From Streptomyces triticagri (GTDB lineage Bacteria > Actinomycetota > Actinomycetes > Streptomycetales > Streptomycetaceae): a DNA stretch of 47,170 bases. The translations under genes and the position numbers were made by a program. The stretch lies in NCBI RefSeq assembly GCF_003429565.1, contig NZ_QUAK01000235.1, positions 1 to 47,170 on the forward strand, read 5' to 3'. Under the pieces are notes generated by a model. It was not told the origin of the DNA and searched no databases. It was given only the letters and a program-made list of their open reading frames with translations. Position 1 is the stretch's first letter. Every line of letters starts with the position of its first letter. Positions 31,865 to 39,299 of the stretch are shown piece after piece.

Positions 31865-32668
31865 TCACAAGGCGCGCAGGAACGCCTCGACCTCTGCGTC
31901 GAAGAGGTCCGGCCGCTCCATGTTCGGGTAGTGCGCGGTGCCCTCGACCGAGACGGCGCGGCCGTCGCGCACCGTGTGGACGAGCCGTTCGGCCATGCCG
32001 ATGTGATCGGGGGAGTCGACAGCTCCGTTGACGGCCAGTACCGGGACGTCGATGTCGGCGGCGCGTTCCCAGGTGCGTCGGACCGGGACGATGAAGTCCG
32101 GTTCGTCGGCGGTGTGCTGGGACATGGTCCCCCGGGTCATCCGTCGCAGCCGGTCCACCACGTCGGGGTCGACCTCGTCGAGGGTGCGCCGCGGGCCGGC
32201 CGCGAAGAGGGTGAAGGCCTCGACCGATGCGTCCAGATCGCCGGCCGCCATGGCCCGGTGCCAGTCGGCGGTGGCGGCGGTCGTCCAGGGGTCGGTGAAG
32301 TACGGCTCGCTGGTGCCGGCACCGCTCACGACCAGAGCGCGGACCAGCTCCGGGTGCTCCAGGGCCAGATCGACCGCGATGGACGCGCCCATCGAGACGC
32401 CGATCAGCACGGCGGGCCCGGTCCTCAACTCCCGGAGCAGCGCGGCCAGATCGTCCGCGAAGCGGAAGGGCTCGGTGGCATGGGCGGACCGCCCGTGCCC
32501 GCGGGCGTCCGGAGCGATGACGCGATGGCGTTCGGCCAGTACGGGAATCTGCCGGAACCACATGCCGTGATCCAGAAAGCCCCCGTGCAGCAGTACGAGC
32601 GGAGGGCCGGCTTCCGCCGCGCCGGAGGCCGGACCGGTATCGATCCTGAACACATCACTCGGATTCAT
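31865..32668 (-). CDS. Alpha/beta hydrolase (Ser nucleophile)
   Basis: 267 residues. The motifs are LVLLHGGFLDHGMWF (oxyanion), DARGHGRSAHATEPF, the nucleophile elbow GVSMGAS, the acid in VNGAVDSPDH and the histidine in EGTAHYPNME. This is the complete Ser-His-Asp set of an esterase/lactonase-type enzyme. It is divergent from a MarR regulator across a 58-bp region holding two matching operators, so it is the probable MarR-controlled target. The ATG at 32668 directly follows the first operator and lacks a Shine-Dalgarno, so translation may be leaderless. Confidence 0.87.
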   Translation of the reverse strand: MNPSDVFRIDTGPASGAAEAGPPLVLLHGGFLDHGMWFRQIPVLAERHRVIAPDARGHGRSAHATEPFRFADDLAALLRELRTGPAVLIGVSMGASIAVDLALEHPELVRALVVSGAGTSEPYFTDPWTTAATADWHRAMAAGDLDASVEAFTLFAAGPRRTLDEVDPDVVDRLRRMTRGTMSQHTADEPDFIVPVRRTWERAADIDVPVLAVNGAVDSPDHIGMAERLVHTVRDGRAVSVEGTAHYPNMERPDLFDAEVEAFLRAL

Positions 32669-32670
32669 GA

Positions 32671-32717
32671 CAACCAAGGTGTCATCTCGAAGGGGCAGAT
32701 GGCAACCTAGGTGTCAT
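32671..32717. promoter_or_regulatory. Paired MarR-type operators in a divergent promoter
   Basis: CAACCAAGGTGTCAT (32671-32685) and CAACCTAGGTGTCAT (32703-32717) are direct repeats 32 bp apart (three helical turns), each with a palindromic ACCWAGGT core. They lie between the hydrolase and MarR starts. Binding by the adjacent MarR is inferred. Confidence 0.6.
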
Positions 32718-32726
32718 GATGTCCGT

Positions 32727-33299
32727 ATGAGCGAAACCGACGGCACGAGCGAAACCGACGGCATGGGCGAAACCGACGGCCCCTCGGCCCAGCTGCCGAC
32801 TCCCCCGGAATCGAAGCCGGCGGACCACCGCCCGGCCGATCACCGCACCGCCGACAGCCGCCCCACCGACCGCCTCACCGAGGTCTTCGACCTGGTGGGC
32901 CCGCTGTACCGGCGGGCCCAGCGCAAGGTCGAGCAGGACGTGCCGGCCGAGGGCCTGTCCGTAGGCGTACGGGCCGTGCTCACCCTGCTGCGCGAGCACG
33001 GCCCGCTGACGGTCCCGCAGATGGGCCGGGAGCAGGCGCTGAGCCGCCAGTTCGTCCAGCGGATGGTCAACGAGGCGACGGCCCGCGGCCTCACCGAATC
33101 CGTCCCGAACCCGACCCACAAGAGGTCGTCCCTGATCCGCCTCACCGAACCGGGCCGAGCGGCCGTCACCGCCGTACTCGACCGGGAACGGGCGATGCTG
33201 CGCCAGGTCGACGGCGACCTCACCGACGCCGAGATCGACACCTGCCTCCGCGTCCTGACCCGACTCCTCGACCTGCTGGACAACGTGGACGTCGACTGA
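32727..33299 (+). CDS. MarR-family transcriptional regulator with repeat-rich N-terminus
   Basis: 190 residues. A winged HTH covers about 70-150: LSVGVRAVLTLLREHGPLTVPQMGREQALSRQFVQRMVNEATARGL, with the wing NPTHKRSSLIRLTEPG. The first 55 residues are low-complexity: SETDG/GETDG units encoded by near-identical 18-bp repeats (32730-32780), then PADHR repeats. The core is a canonical MarR dimeric regulator; the leader is probably disordered. The ATG at 32727 is used; translation signals are weak. Likely controls itself and the divergent hydrolase. Confidence 0.88.
   Translation: MSETDGTSETDGMGETDGPSAQLPTPPESKPADHRPADHRTADSRPTDRLTEVFDLVGPLYRRAQRKVEQDVPAEGLSVGVRAVLTLLREHGPLTVPQMGREQALSRQFVQRMVNEATARGLTESVPNPTHKRSSLIRLTEPGRAAVTAVLDRERAMLRQVDGDLTDAEIDTCLRVLTRLLDLLDNVDVD
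32730..32783 (+). repeat. 18-bp tandem repeat in the MarR N-terminus
   Basis: Three near-identical copies of (A/G)GCGAAACCGACGGC plus a variable codon encode SETDGT, SETDGM and GETDGP. Confidence 0.75.
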
Positions 33300-33305
33300 C
33301 GTCCG

Positions 33306-33322
33306 GCAGGGCCGACCCCTGC
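33306..33322. terminator. Short hairpin between convergent MarR and argG genes
   Basis: GCAGGG-N5-CCCTGC, a 6-bp stem, 6 nt after the MarR stop. Imperfect repeats of GTCAGTCCGT follow up to about 33402, into the argG stop region. Confidence 0.4.
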
Positions 33323-33394
33323 TTCACCGATCCGGCGATCCGTTCGTCAGCGGGTCAGTCCGTCAGTCCGTGGGTCCGCCAGTCCGCGAGTCCG

Positions 33395-34843
33395 TCAGTC
33401 CGTGCCGAACTCCATCGCCGCGTGGTCCAGCATCTCGTCCTCACCGGAGACCCGGCCCCGGGAGGCGATGGCGTCCGCGCCGCCCTGCGGCATGGCGCCG
33501 ATCAGCCCGGTCGACGCCGCCTGCGCTGCACCGATGAGCGCGGGGTGGGTCGAGCCGACCATGCCGAGCCCGGCGTACTGCTCGAGCTTGGCGCGCGAGT
33601 CGGCGATGTCGAGATTGCGCATGGTGAGCTGGCCGATCCGGTCCACCGGGCCGAAGGCCGAGTCCTCGGTGCGCTCCATCGACAGCTTGTCCGGGTGGTA
33701 GCTGAAGGCCGGCCCCGTGGTGTCGAGGATCGAGTAGTCGTCGCCACGCCGCAGCCGCAGCGTCACCTCACCGGTGACCGCCGTGCCGACCCAGCGCTGC
33801 AGCGACTCGCGGATCATCAGCGCCTGCGGGTCGAGCCAGCGTCCCTCGTACATCAGCCGGCCGAGGCGCCGGCCCTCGTTGTAGTAGTTGTCGAGCGTGT
33901 CCTCGTTGTGGATCGCGTTGACCAGGCGTTCGTACGCGGCGTGCAGCAGCGCCATGCCGGGCGCCTCGTAGATGCCGCGGCTCTTGGCCTCGATCACCCG
34001 GTTCTCGATCTGGTCGGACATGCCCATGCCGTGGCGGCCGCCGATCGCGTTCGCCTCCATCACCAGATCGACCGGAGTCGCGAACTCCTTGCCGTTGATC
34101 GTCACCGGGCGGCCCTGGGAGAAGCCGATCGTCACGACCTCGGGCTCGATCTCCACCGCGGGGTCCCAGAACCGCACGCCCATGATCGGGTCCACGGTCT
34201 CGACGCCGGCGTCGAGGTGCTCGAGGGTCTTGGCCTCGTGGGTGGCACCCCAGATGTTGGCATCGGTGGAGTACGCCTTCTCGGCGCTGTCGCGGTACGG
34301 CAGGTCGTGGGCGAGCAGCCACTCCGACATCTCCTTGCGGCCGCCCAGCTCCGTGACGAAGTCCGCGTCCAGCCAGGGCTTGTAGATCCGCAGATGCGGG
34401 TTGGCGAGCAGCCCGTACCGGTAGAACCGCTCGATGTCATTGCCCTTGAAGGTCGATCCGTCGCCCCAGATCTGCACGTCGTCCTCGAGCATCGCCCGCA
34501 CGAGCAGGGTCCCGGTCACGGCGCGGCCGAGCGGCGTGGTGTTGAAGTACGCACGGCCGCCCGAGCGGATGTGGAACGCACCGCAGGTCAGCGCGGCGAG
34601 GCCCTCCTCGACCAGCGCCGCGCGGCAGTCGACGAGGCGGGAGATCTCGGCTCCGTACGTCGACGCGCGGCCGGGCACCGAGGCGATGTCGGGCTCGTCG
34701 TACTGGCCGATGTCGGCGGTGTACGTGCACGGGACGGCGCCCTTGTCGCGCATCCACGCGACCGCGACGGAGGTGTCGAGGCCGCCGGAGAAGGCGATGC
34801 CGACGCGCTCGCCGATGGGCAGGGAGGTGAGGACCTTAGACAT
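33395..34843 (-). CDS. argG: Argininosuccinate synthase (long type)
   Basis: 482 residues, the long E. coli-type ArgG rather than the ~400-residue form. The ATP-pyrophosphatase loop IAFSGGLDTSVAVAW is near residues 14-28. AIGGRHGMGMSDQIENRVIEAKSRGIYEAPG and the C-terminal tetramerisation extension are present. The enzyme joins citrulline and aspartate with ATP, the penultimate arginine step. No other arg gene is in the window. The start ATG 34843 has no Shine-Dalgarno but follows a -10-like TACTAT by 4 nt, suggesting leaderless mRNA; ATG 34858 is an in-frame alternative. A predicted ArgR operator covers the promoter. Confidence 0.95.
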   Translation of the reverse strand: MSKVLTSLPIGERVGIAFSGGLDTSVAVAWMRDKGAVPCTYTADIGQYDEPDIASVPGRASTYGAEISRLVDCRAALVEEGLAALTCGAFHIRSGGRAYFNTTPLGRAVTGTLLVRAMLEDDVQIWGDGSTFKGNDIERFYRYGLLANPHLRIYKPWLDADFVTELGGRKEMSEWLLAHDLPYRDSAEKAYSTDANIWGATHEAKTLEHLDAGVETVDPIMGVRFWDPAVEIEPEVVTIGFSQGRPVTINGKEFATPVDLVMEANAIGGRHGMGMSDQIENRVIEAKSRGIYEAPGMALLHAAYERLVNAIHNEDTLDNYYNEGRRLGRLMYEGRWLDPQALMIRESLQRWVGTAVTGEVTLRLRRGDDYSILDTTGPAFSYHPDKLSMERTEDSAFGPVDRIGQLTMRNLDIADSRAKLEQYAGLGMVGSTHPALIGAAQAASTGLIGAMPQGGADAIASRGRVSGEDEMLDHAAMEFGTD

Positions 34844-34847
34844 AGAA

Positions 34848-34879
34848 ATAGTATGCATGCAAACGCATGGTCATGCAAA
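34848..34879 (-). promoter_or_regulatory. argG promoter with predicted ArgR boxes
   Basis: On the minus strand, TTGCAT (34873-34878), a 19-nt spacer and TACTAT (34848-34853) form a sigma-70-like promoter. The spacer holds two overlapping inverted repeats, CATGC-AAAC-GCATG (34856-34869) and GCAT-GGTC-ATGC (34865-34876), similar to Streptomyces ARG boxes rich in TGCAT. Repression by ArgR with arginine is inferred. Confidence 0.55.
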
Positions 34880-34927
34880 GTGAGGCCGACCACCCCGCGC
34901 CCACTCCCCGGGCATCCCGGCCGATCG

Positions 34928-35608
34928 TCAGCGTGCGATGCGGGCCGCGATCCCGTCGAGCAGGAAATCCAGGCCCATCCGGAAGGTTTCCTCGGCGTCC
35001 AGGTGGGCGGCGTCGTGCACCACCGTGGCCAGGGCAGGGAAGCGGCCTGTGGCGAAGGTCCGCTGCAGATAGGGGCCGAGCGCGGCCTGCCAGCGCTCCT
35101 GGTCCATCCCGGTGGCCCGCTCGGCACGCCGCTCGGCGACCTCTCGGCGCACCGCGCCGATCGCGTACGCATTGACGGCGGAGACCACGGGCATGACGGC
35201 GTCCAACTCGACATCACCCAGGGCGGCCATCACGGTCTCGCCACTGGCCAGTGCGTGCGGCCCCAACTGCGGCCGGCCGCCCAGCAGATCGGCCGCCCAC
35301 TCGTGCTTGTGGACGGCGTGCCGAGTCGATTCGGCGAGCGATGTGAGCACCTCGCGCCAGCCCTCTCCGGACGGCCGGATCTCGGCGTGCACGGCGTCGA
35401 CCATGAGGTCGAGCAGCTCCTCCTTGCCGTCGATATAGCTGTACAGCCGCATCGGGCGGGCGTCGAGCGCGGTGGCGACCTTCCGCAGCGACACCGCGTC
35501 CAAGCCGTCCGCGTCGGCCAGCCGGATCGCCGCGCGCACGATCCGCTCCCGGCTCAACGGCGCCGGCACGGGCCGCTCCGGGGGCTCCGGCCTCTCCCAC
35601 ACCAACAT
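34928..35608 (-). CDS. TetR-family repressor with TetR_C domain
   Basis: 226 residues. The HTH covers about 18-64: LSRERIVRAAIRLADADGLDAVSLRKVATALDARPMRLYSYIDGKEELL, a textbook TetR N-terminus. The C-terminal part (VMPVVSAVNAYAIGAVRREV; ALGPYLQRTFATGRFPALATVVHDA; FRMGLDFLLDGIAARI) fits the TetR_C (tetracycline-repressor-type) ligand domain. Start ATG 35608; upstream ATGs lie within the operator region. It is divergent from a Tet(X)-like monooxygenase, with several operator motifs between, so it most likely represses that gene and itself. Ligand unknown. Confidence 0.9.
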   Translation of the reverse strand: MLVWERPEPPERPVPAPLSRERIVRAAIRLADADGLDAVSLRKVATALDARPMRLYSYIDGKEELLDLMVDAVHAEIRPSGEGWREVLTSLAESTRHAVHKHEWAADLLGGRPQLGPHALASGETVMAALGDVELDAVMPVVSAVNAYAIGAVRREVAERRAERATGMDQERWQAALGPYLQRTFATGRFPALATVVHDAAHLDAEETFRMGLDFLLDGIAARIAR

Positions 35609-35616
35609 GCCGGTCA

Positions 35617-35665
35617 CGATACAAGGCATCGATCGATACACTGTATCGAGTCATACGCCGTATCG
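35617..35665. promoter_or_regulatory. TetR operator cluster in the divergent promoter
   Basis: A perfect palindrome CGATACA-C-TGTATCG (35634-35648) is flanked by the half-site CGATACA (35617-35623) and the imperfect CATACG-CC-GTATCG (35652-35665). Spacing is 17-18 bp. Recognition by the adjacent TetR is inferred. Confidence 0.65.
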
Positions 35666-35691
35666 GCCTGCCTCGATGGGGAGAAGCAACC

Positions 35692-36825
35692 ATGACCGTC
35701 GCCATAGTCGGAGCCGGCCTCGGCGGCCTGGCACTCGCCCGCGTCCTGCACATCAACGGCATCGACTGCGTCGTCCACGAGCGCGACACCTCCCGCCGGG
35801 CCCGGGACCAGGGCAGCATGCTCGACATCCACTCCGGCCAGCGGGCGCTGCGCGAAGCCGGTCTCATCGACGGGTTCCGGGCGATCGCACGGAACGAGGG
35901 CCAGGACATGCGCCTCTTCGAGCCCGACGGCACGCTGCTGCTCCAGGAGGACACTCCCGACGACGCCGGATTCGAACGCCCCGAGGTCGACCGCGCGGAT
36001 CTGCGCGACCTCCTCCTCGACTCGCTGCCCGCAGACACGGTGCGCTGGGGGCACGCCTTCGTGTCCGCCGACCCCGACCCCGACCGCGACTCTGACCGGG
36101 GCCTGCTGCACTTCGCCGACGGCAGCAGTGCGTCGTACGACCTGCTGGTCGGTGCCGACGGCGCGCAGTCCCGGGTCCGCCCCCTGCTCACCGACGCCCG
36201 TCCCGTACACATCGGACAGAACACCGTCGAGCTCGGCATCCCGGACATCGACCGCACACACCCCGACCTCGCAGCGAGGGTCGGGCGCGGCAACTACTGG
36301 GTGCTCGGCGACGGTCTGTCCCTGGCCGCGCAGCGCAACGGCGACGGACGCGTCCGCATCGGCCTCAGCTTCTACAACACCGGCGAGGACTGGTTCGCCA
36401 CCAGCGGCATCCCGTTCGACGACCCCGCCGCCGCCCGGGCACGGCTGATCGAGCTGCTCCCCGGCTGGGACACCCGGCACACCGCGCTGATCGCGGCCTG
36501 CGACGACACGGTGGTGCCGCGCTCGATCCGTACGCTCCCGGCCGGCCTGACCTGGCCGACGAGGCCCGGCGTCACGCTGATCGGGGACGCCGCGCATCTG
36601 ATGCCCCCGGTGGGCGAGGGCGCCAACATGGCACTGCTCGACGGCGCCCTGCTCGGTCTCGCCCTGGCCGCCCACCCCGAGGACGTCCCCGCCGCCGTCG
36701 CGGAGTACGAACACGAGATGTTCGAACGCGCGGGCGCGGCCGCCCGGATGTCGACCGACATCCAGGCCCTGCTGACATCGCCGGACGCAACCAGGAAGAT
36801 GCTGGCCTTCTTCCAACCGGGCTGA
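35692..36825 (+). CDS. FAD-dependent monooxygenase, Tet(X)-like
   Basis: 377 residues. The N-terminal Rossmann GAGLGG is at residues 7-12 and the ERDTSRRARDQGSMLDIHSGQRALREAGL segment follows. The FAD-ribityl motif LIGDAAHLMPPVGEGANMALLDGALLG is near 297-323. The GSMLDIHSGQ and DNPE-like FERPEVDRADLRDLLLDSL blocks resemble the tetracycline-hydroxylating Tet(X) more than PHBH or aromatic-ring hydroxylases. It is divergent from a TetR repressor, a genuine drug-responsive arrangement in form, but substrate is unproven; aromatic polyketides or small phenolics are equally likely. The ATG has GGGGAG 8 nt upstream. Confidence 0.88.
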   Translation: MTVAIVGAGLGGLALARVLHINGIDCVVHERDTSRRARDQGSMLDIHSGQRALREAGLIDGFRAIARNEGQDMRLFEPDGTLLLQEDTPDDAGFERPEVDRADLRDLLLDSLPADTVRWGHAFVSADPDPDRDSDRGLLHFADGSSASYDLLVGADGAQSRVRPLLTDARPVHIGQNTVELGIPDIDRTHPDLAARVGRGNYWVLGDGLSLAAQRNGDGRVRIGLSFYNTGEDWFATSGIPFDDPAAARARLIELLPGWDTRHTALIAACDDTVVPRSIRTLPAGLTWPTRPGVTLIGDAAHLMPPVGEGANMALLDGALLGLALAAHPEDVPAAVAEYEHEMFERAGAAARMSTDIQALLTSPDATRKMLAFFQPG

Positions 36826-36897
36826 CGGCGGGGGAGGTTGTGGCGGGCAGGGCCGGGCCGCGGCCGCTCACCGCCGGAACTCGGCGCCCGGGCCCAC

Positions 36898-37014
36898 TCA
36901 GTTGTCGAACCGGACGACGAGTCGCACATTGTCATCGCCATGCTGCGAGGCAAGCGCCTTCATGACAGTGCCTGGTCCGGCCACGTCGATTTTGGGGCTG
37001 ATGTCCGTGGACAT
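36898..37014 (-). CDS. Possible small ORF or C-terminal gene remnant, 38 aa
   Basis: MSTDISPKIDVAGPGTVMK onward, ending VRLVVRFDN. Codon third positions are GC-rich and the sequence looks protein-like, but there is no Shine-Dalgarno, and the frame is closed 11 codons upstream. It might be the tail of a decayed gene or a real microprotein following the 92-residue gene. No family recognised. Confidence 0.3.
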   Translation of the reverse strand: MSTDISPKIDVAGPGTVMKALASQHGDDNVRLVVRFDN

Positions 37015-37051
37015 CACGGCGTGCGGGAGATTCTGATCAGGTGGTCAGGAG

Positions 37052-37330
37052 TCAGGCCGGCCGAGCCGCGATCTGTCGGCGGGCCATGTCCCAGAGCTGC
37101 TCGAACTCCTCGGCGGTCAGCTGCTCCGGATCGTGCCCTTCCCACTCCTGGACGGGGAGTTCGGCCGTCATGCCGAACCTGTGGTCGTCCTCGTCGAGGG
37201 AGGCGGCTGCGATCGGCGTCAGTTCGGGGCCCTGGAGCTCGATCTGCCGGGTCACCCAGCCTTCGGCGTTCACCTCGAAGTGGAACCAGATGTCGTCCTC
37301 GTCCCAGTAGCAGCGCATCCACGTCGTCAC
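37052..37330 (-). CDS. Small acidic protein of unknown function
   Basis: 92 residues, MTTWMRCYWDEDDIWFHFEV at the start, then RQIELQGPELTPIAAASLDE and a C-terminal helix DPEQLTAEEFEQLWDMARRQI. Rich in Asp, Glu and Trp, no membrane segment. I do not recognise a family with certainty. The GTG at 37330 is 34 bp downstream of the dnaB stop on the same strand, so it is probably cotranscribed with dnaB; ATG 37318 is an alternative start. It could be a small regulatory or immunity-type protein, but nothing in the sequence decides this. Confidence 0.7.
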   Translation of the reverse strand: MTTWMRCYWDEDDIWFHFEVNAEGWVTRQIELQGPELTPIAAASLDEDDHRFGMTAELPVQEWEGHDPEQLTAEEFEQLWDMARRQIAARPA

Positions 37331-37364
37331 TGGTCCATGATGGCGCCCGATGGGCGGCTCAGGC

Positions 37365-38840
37365 TCAGGTCTGGGCCATGTCCACGAAGCGGGAGTAGTG
37401 GCCCTGGAAGGCGACGGTGATGGTCGCCGTCGGGCCGTTACGGTGCTTGGCCACGATCAGGTCCGCCTCGCCCGCGCGCGGCGACTCCTTCTCGTACGCG
37501 TCCTCGCGGTGCAACAGGATGACCATGTCGGCGTCCTGCTCGATCGAGCCCGATTCGCGAAGGTCCGAGACCATCGGCTTCTTGTCCGTGCGCTGCTCGG
37601 GACCACGGTTCAGCTGGGAGAGCGCGATCACCGGGACCTCGAGCTCCTTGGCGAGCAGCTTGAGGTTACGGGACATGTCCGAGACCTCCTGCTGGCGGCT
37701 CTCGGCGCGCTTGGAACCGCCGGACTGCATCAGCTGCAGATAGTCGATGACGACCAGTCGCAGGTCGTTGCGCTGCTTGAGCCGGCGGCACTTGGCCCGG
37801 ATCTCCATCATCGAGAGGTTCGGCGAATCGTCGATGTAGAGCGGGGCGGCGGAGACGTCCGGCATACGGCGGGCGAGCCGGGTCCAATCCTCGTCCGTCA
37901 TCGTGCCGGAGCGCATATGGTGCAGCGCCACCCGGGCCTCGGCCGAGAGCAGGCGCATCGCGATCTCGTTGCGCCCCATTTCCAGGGAGAAGATGACGCT
38001 CGGCAGATTGCTCTTGATCGAGGCCGCTCGCGCGAAGTCCAGGGCCAGCGTCGACTTGCCCATCGCGGGACGGGCGGCGATGACGATCATCTGGCCCGGA
38101 TGCAGGCCGTTCGTCAGGGAGTCGAAGTCGGTGAAGCCCGTCGGGACCCCCGTCATCTCGCCGCTGCGGGAACCGATCGCCTCGATCTCGTCGAGCGCGC
38201 CCTCCATGATGTCGCCGAGCGGCAGATAGTCCTCGCTGGTGCGCTGCTCGGTGACGGCGTAGATCTCGGCCTGTGCGCTGTTGACGATCTCGTCCACGTC
38301 GCCGTCGGCCGCGTATCCCATCTGGGTGATCCGCGTGCCCGCCTCGACGAGGCGGCGCAGTACTGCCCGCTCGTGGACGATCTCGGCGTAGTACTCGGCG
38401 TTGGCCGCCGTCGGCACCATCTGCACGAGCATGTGCAGATACGATGCGCCGCCCACGCGGGTGATCTCGCCGCGCTTGGTGAGCTCGGCCGCGATGGTGA
38501 TCGGGTCGGCCGGCTCGCCCTTGGCGTAGAGGTCGAGGATCGCCTGGTAGATCGTCTCGTGGGCCGGGCGGTAGAAGTCGTGGCCCTTGAGCACCTCGAC
38601 CACGTCCGCGATCGCGTCCTTGGAGAGCAGCATGCCGCCGAGCACGGACTGCTCGGCATCCAGGTCCTGGGGAGGGACGCGCTCGAACGCCGAGCCGCCG
38701 CCGTCCCAGCCGCCGCCCTCGCGTCCGCGGTCGTGCTGGTCCTCACGGCCGCCCTGATCATTGCGCCGGCGGGAGGCGGGCAGACGATCACTGGGTCCGC
38801 TGTCGGCCCACGGGTCGTCCAAGGGCTCGGAAATACTCAC
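37365..38840 (-). CDS. dnaB: Replicative DNA helicase
   Basis: 491 residues. After a 55-residue Arg/Gly/Asp-rich disordered leader come the DnaB N-terminal domain (about 57-160; PPQDLDAEQSVLGGMLLS), linker helix and RecA-like motor (about 225-491). Walker A is ARPAMGKST at 256-264, Walker B VVIDYLQLM at 363-371, with the LSQLNRGPEQRTDKKP loop near 407-422. It is a hexameric 5'-3' helicase at the fork. No intein interrupts it, unlike in some actinobacteria. The GTG start at 38840 has GGAGGAGG 8 nt upstream. The 459-bp upstream region contains DnaA-box-like repeats. Confidence 0.97.
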   Translation of the reverse strand: MSISEPLDDPWADSGPSDRLPASRRRNDQGGREDQHDRGREGGGWDGGGSAFERVPPQDLDAEQSVLGGMLLSKDAIADVVEVLKGHDFYRPAHETIYQAILDLYAKGEPADPITIAAELTKRGEITRVGGASYLHMLVQMVPTAANAEYYAEIVHERAVLRRLVEAGTRITQMGYAADGDVDEIVNSAQAEIYAVTEQRTSEDYLPLGDIMEGALDEIEAIGSRSGEMTGVPTGFTDFDSLTNGLHPGQMIVIAARPAMGKSTLALDFARAASIKSNLPSVIFSLEMGRNEIAMRLLSAEARVALHHMRSGTMTDEDWTRLARRMPDVSAAPLYIDDSPNLSMMEIRAKCRRLKQRNDLRLVVIDYLQLMQSGGSKRAESRQQEVSDMSRNLKLLAKELEVPVIALSQLNRGPEQRTDKKPMVSDLRESGSIEQDADMVILLHREDAYEKESPRAGEADLIVAKHRNGPTATITVAFQGHYSRFVDMAQT

Positions 38841-39022
38841 CGGGCCACCTCCTCCCGTCCGCCGCGCGGACCTGTCCGTGCCCCTCTTTCCTACGGCACG
38901 ACACTGACAAATCGGAGCTCGCACTCCGCTTGCGGCGCGTCGGTGTCGGGGGGCTTTCACGACCGGAGAAGACGCCGGACGCCGCACCACGGTAGGGCTG
39001 CGGGCACCGTCAGCCAATCTGG

Positions 39023-39066
39023 TTATCCACAGGCACTGTGGATGACGGACGAGATGCTGTGGAGAA
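39023..39066. promoter_or_regulatory. DnaA-box-like cluster upstream of dnaB
   Basis: One exact TTATCCACA and two one- or two-mismatch boxes in opposite orientation within 44 bp. They suggest DnaA binding near the dnaB promoter; function inferred. Confidence 0.5.
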
Positions 39067-39262
39067 CTGCGCCCAACCTGTGCACGGTGCGGTGGACAGC
39101 TCTGTGAACAAGCCCTCAGGCTTTCCGGAAAACAGCCATTGACCTGGCCATTCGTTCCCTCACAGCTGTGCATAAGAAAAACTTCCCCAGTCGGAGCAAG
39201 TTCCTGCCGACCCATACGCGCCGCCCGTCACGGACGACGATCATGTAAGGGTCAGTCAGCAA

Positions 39263-39292
39263 TTGCATCACTTACCTGTGGAAGATTAGATT
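39263..39292 (+). promoter_or_regulatory. Promoter of the MATE gene, predicted leaderless
   Basis: TTGCAT (39263-39268), an 18-nt spacer and TAGATT (39287-39292) fit the main sigma factor. The ATG at 39300 begins 8 nt after the -10, where transcription should start. Confidence 0.6.
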
Positions 39293-39299
39293 GGTGCCC

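Larger units (their letters stand above)
38841..39299. other. 459-bp divergent region between dnaB and the MATE gene
   Basis: It carries the dnaB promoter (not located with confidence) and the MATE promoter. Six 9-mers similar to the DnaA box (TTRTCCACA) lie between 39023 and 39285: TTATCCACA (39023-39031, exact), TCATCCACA (39037-39045, minus), TTCTCCACA (39058-39066, minus), TTGTTCACA (39103-39111, minus), TTATGCACA (39167-39175, minus) and TCTTCCACA (39277-39285, minus). No ORF of interest. Confidence 0.6.

Noticed and set aside
33350..33402. CRISPR-like repeats near the argG stop
   Set aside because: Short imperfect 8-10-bp repeats without spacers of even length.
37365..38840. Intein within dnaB
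   Set aside because: The motor domain is continuous through Walker A, Walker B and the loop residues.
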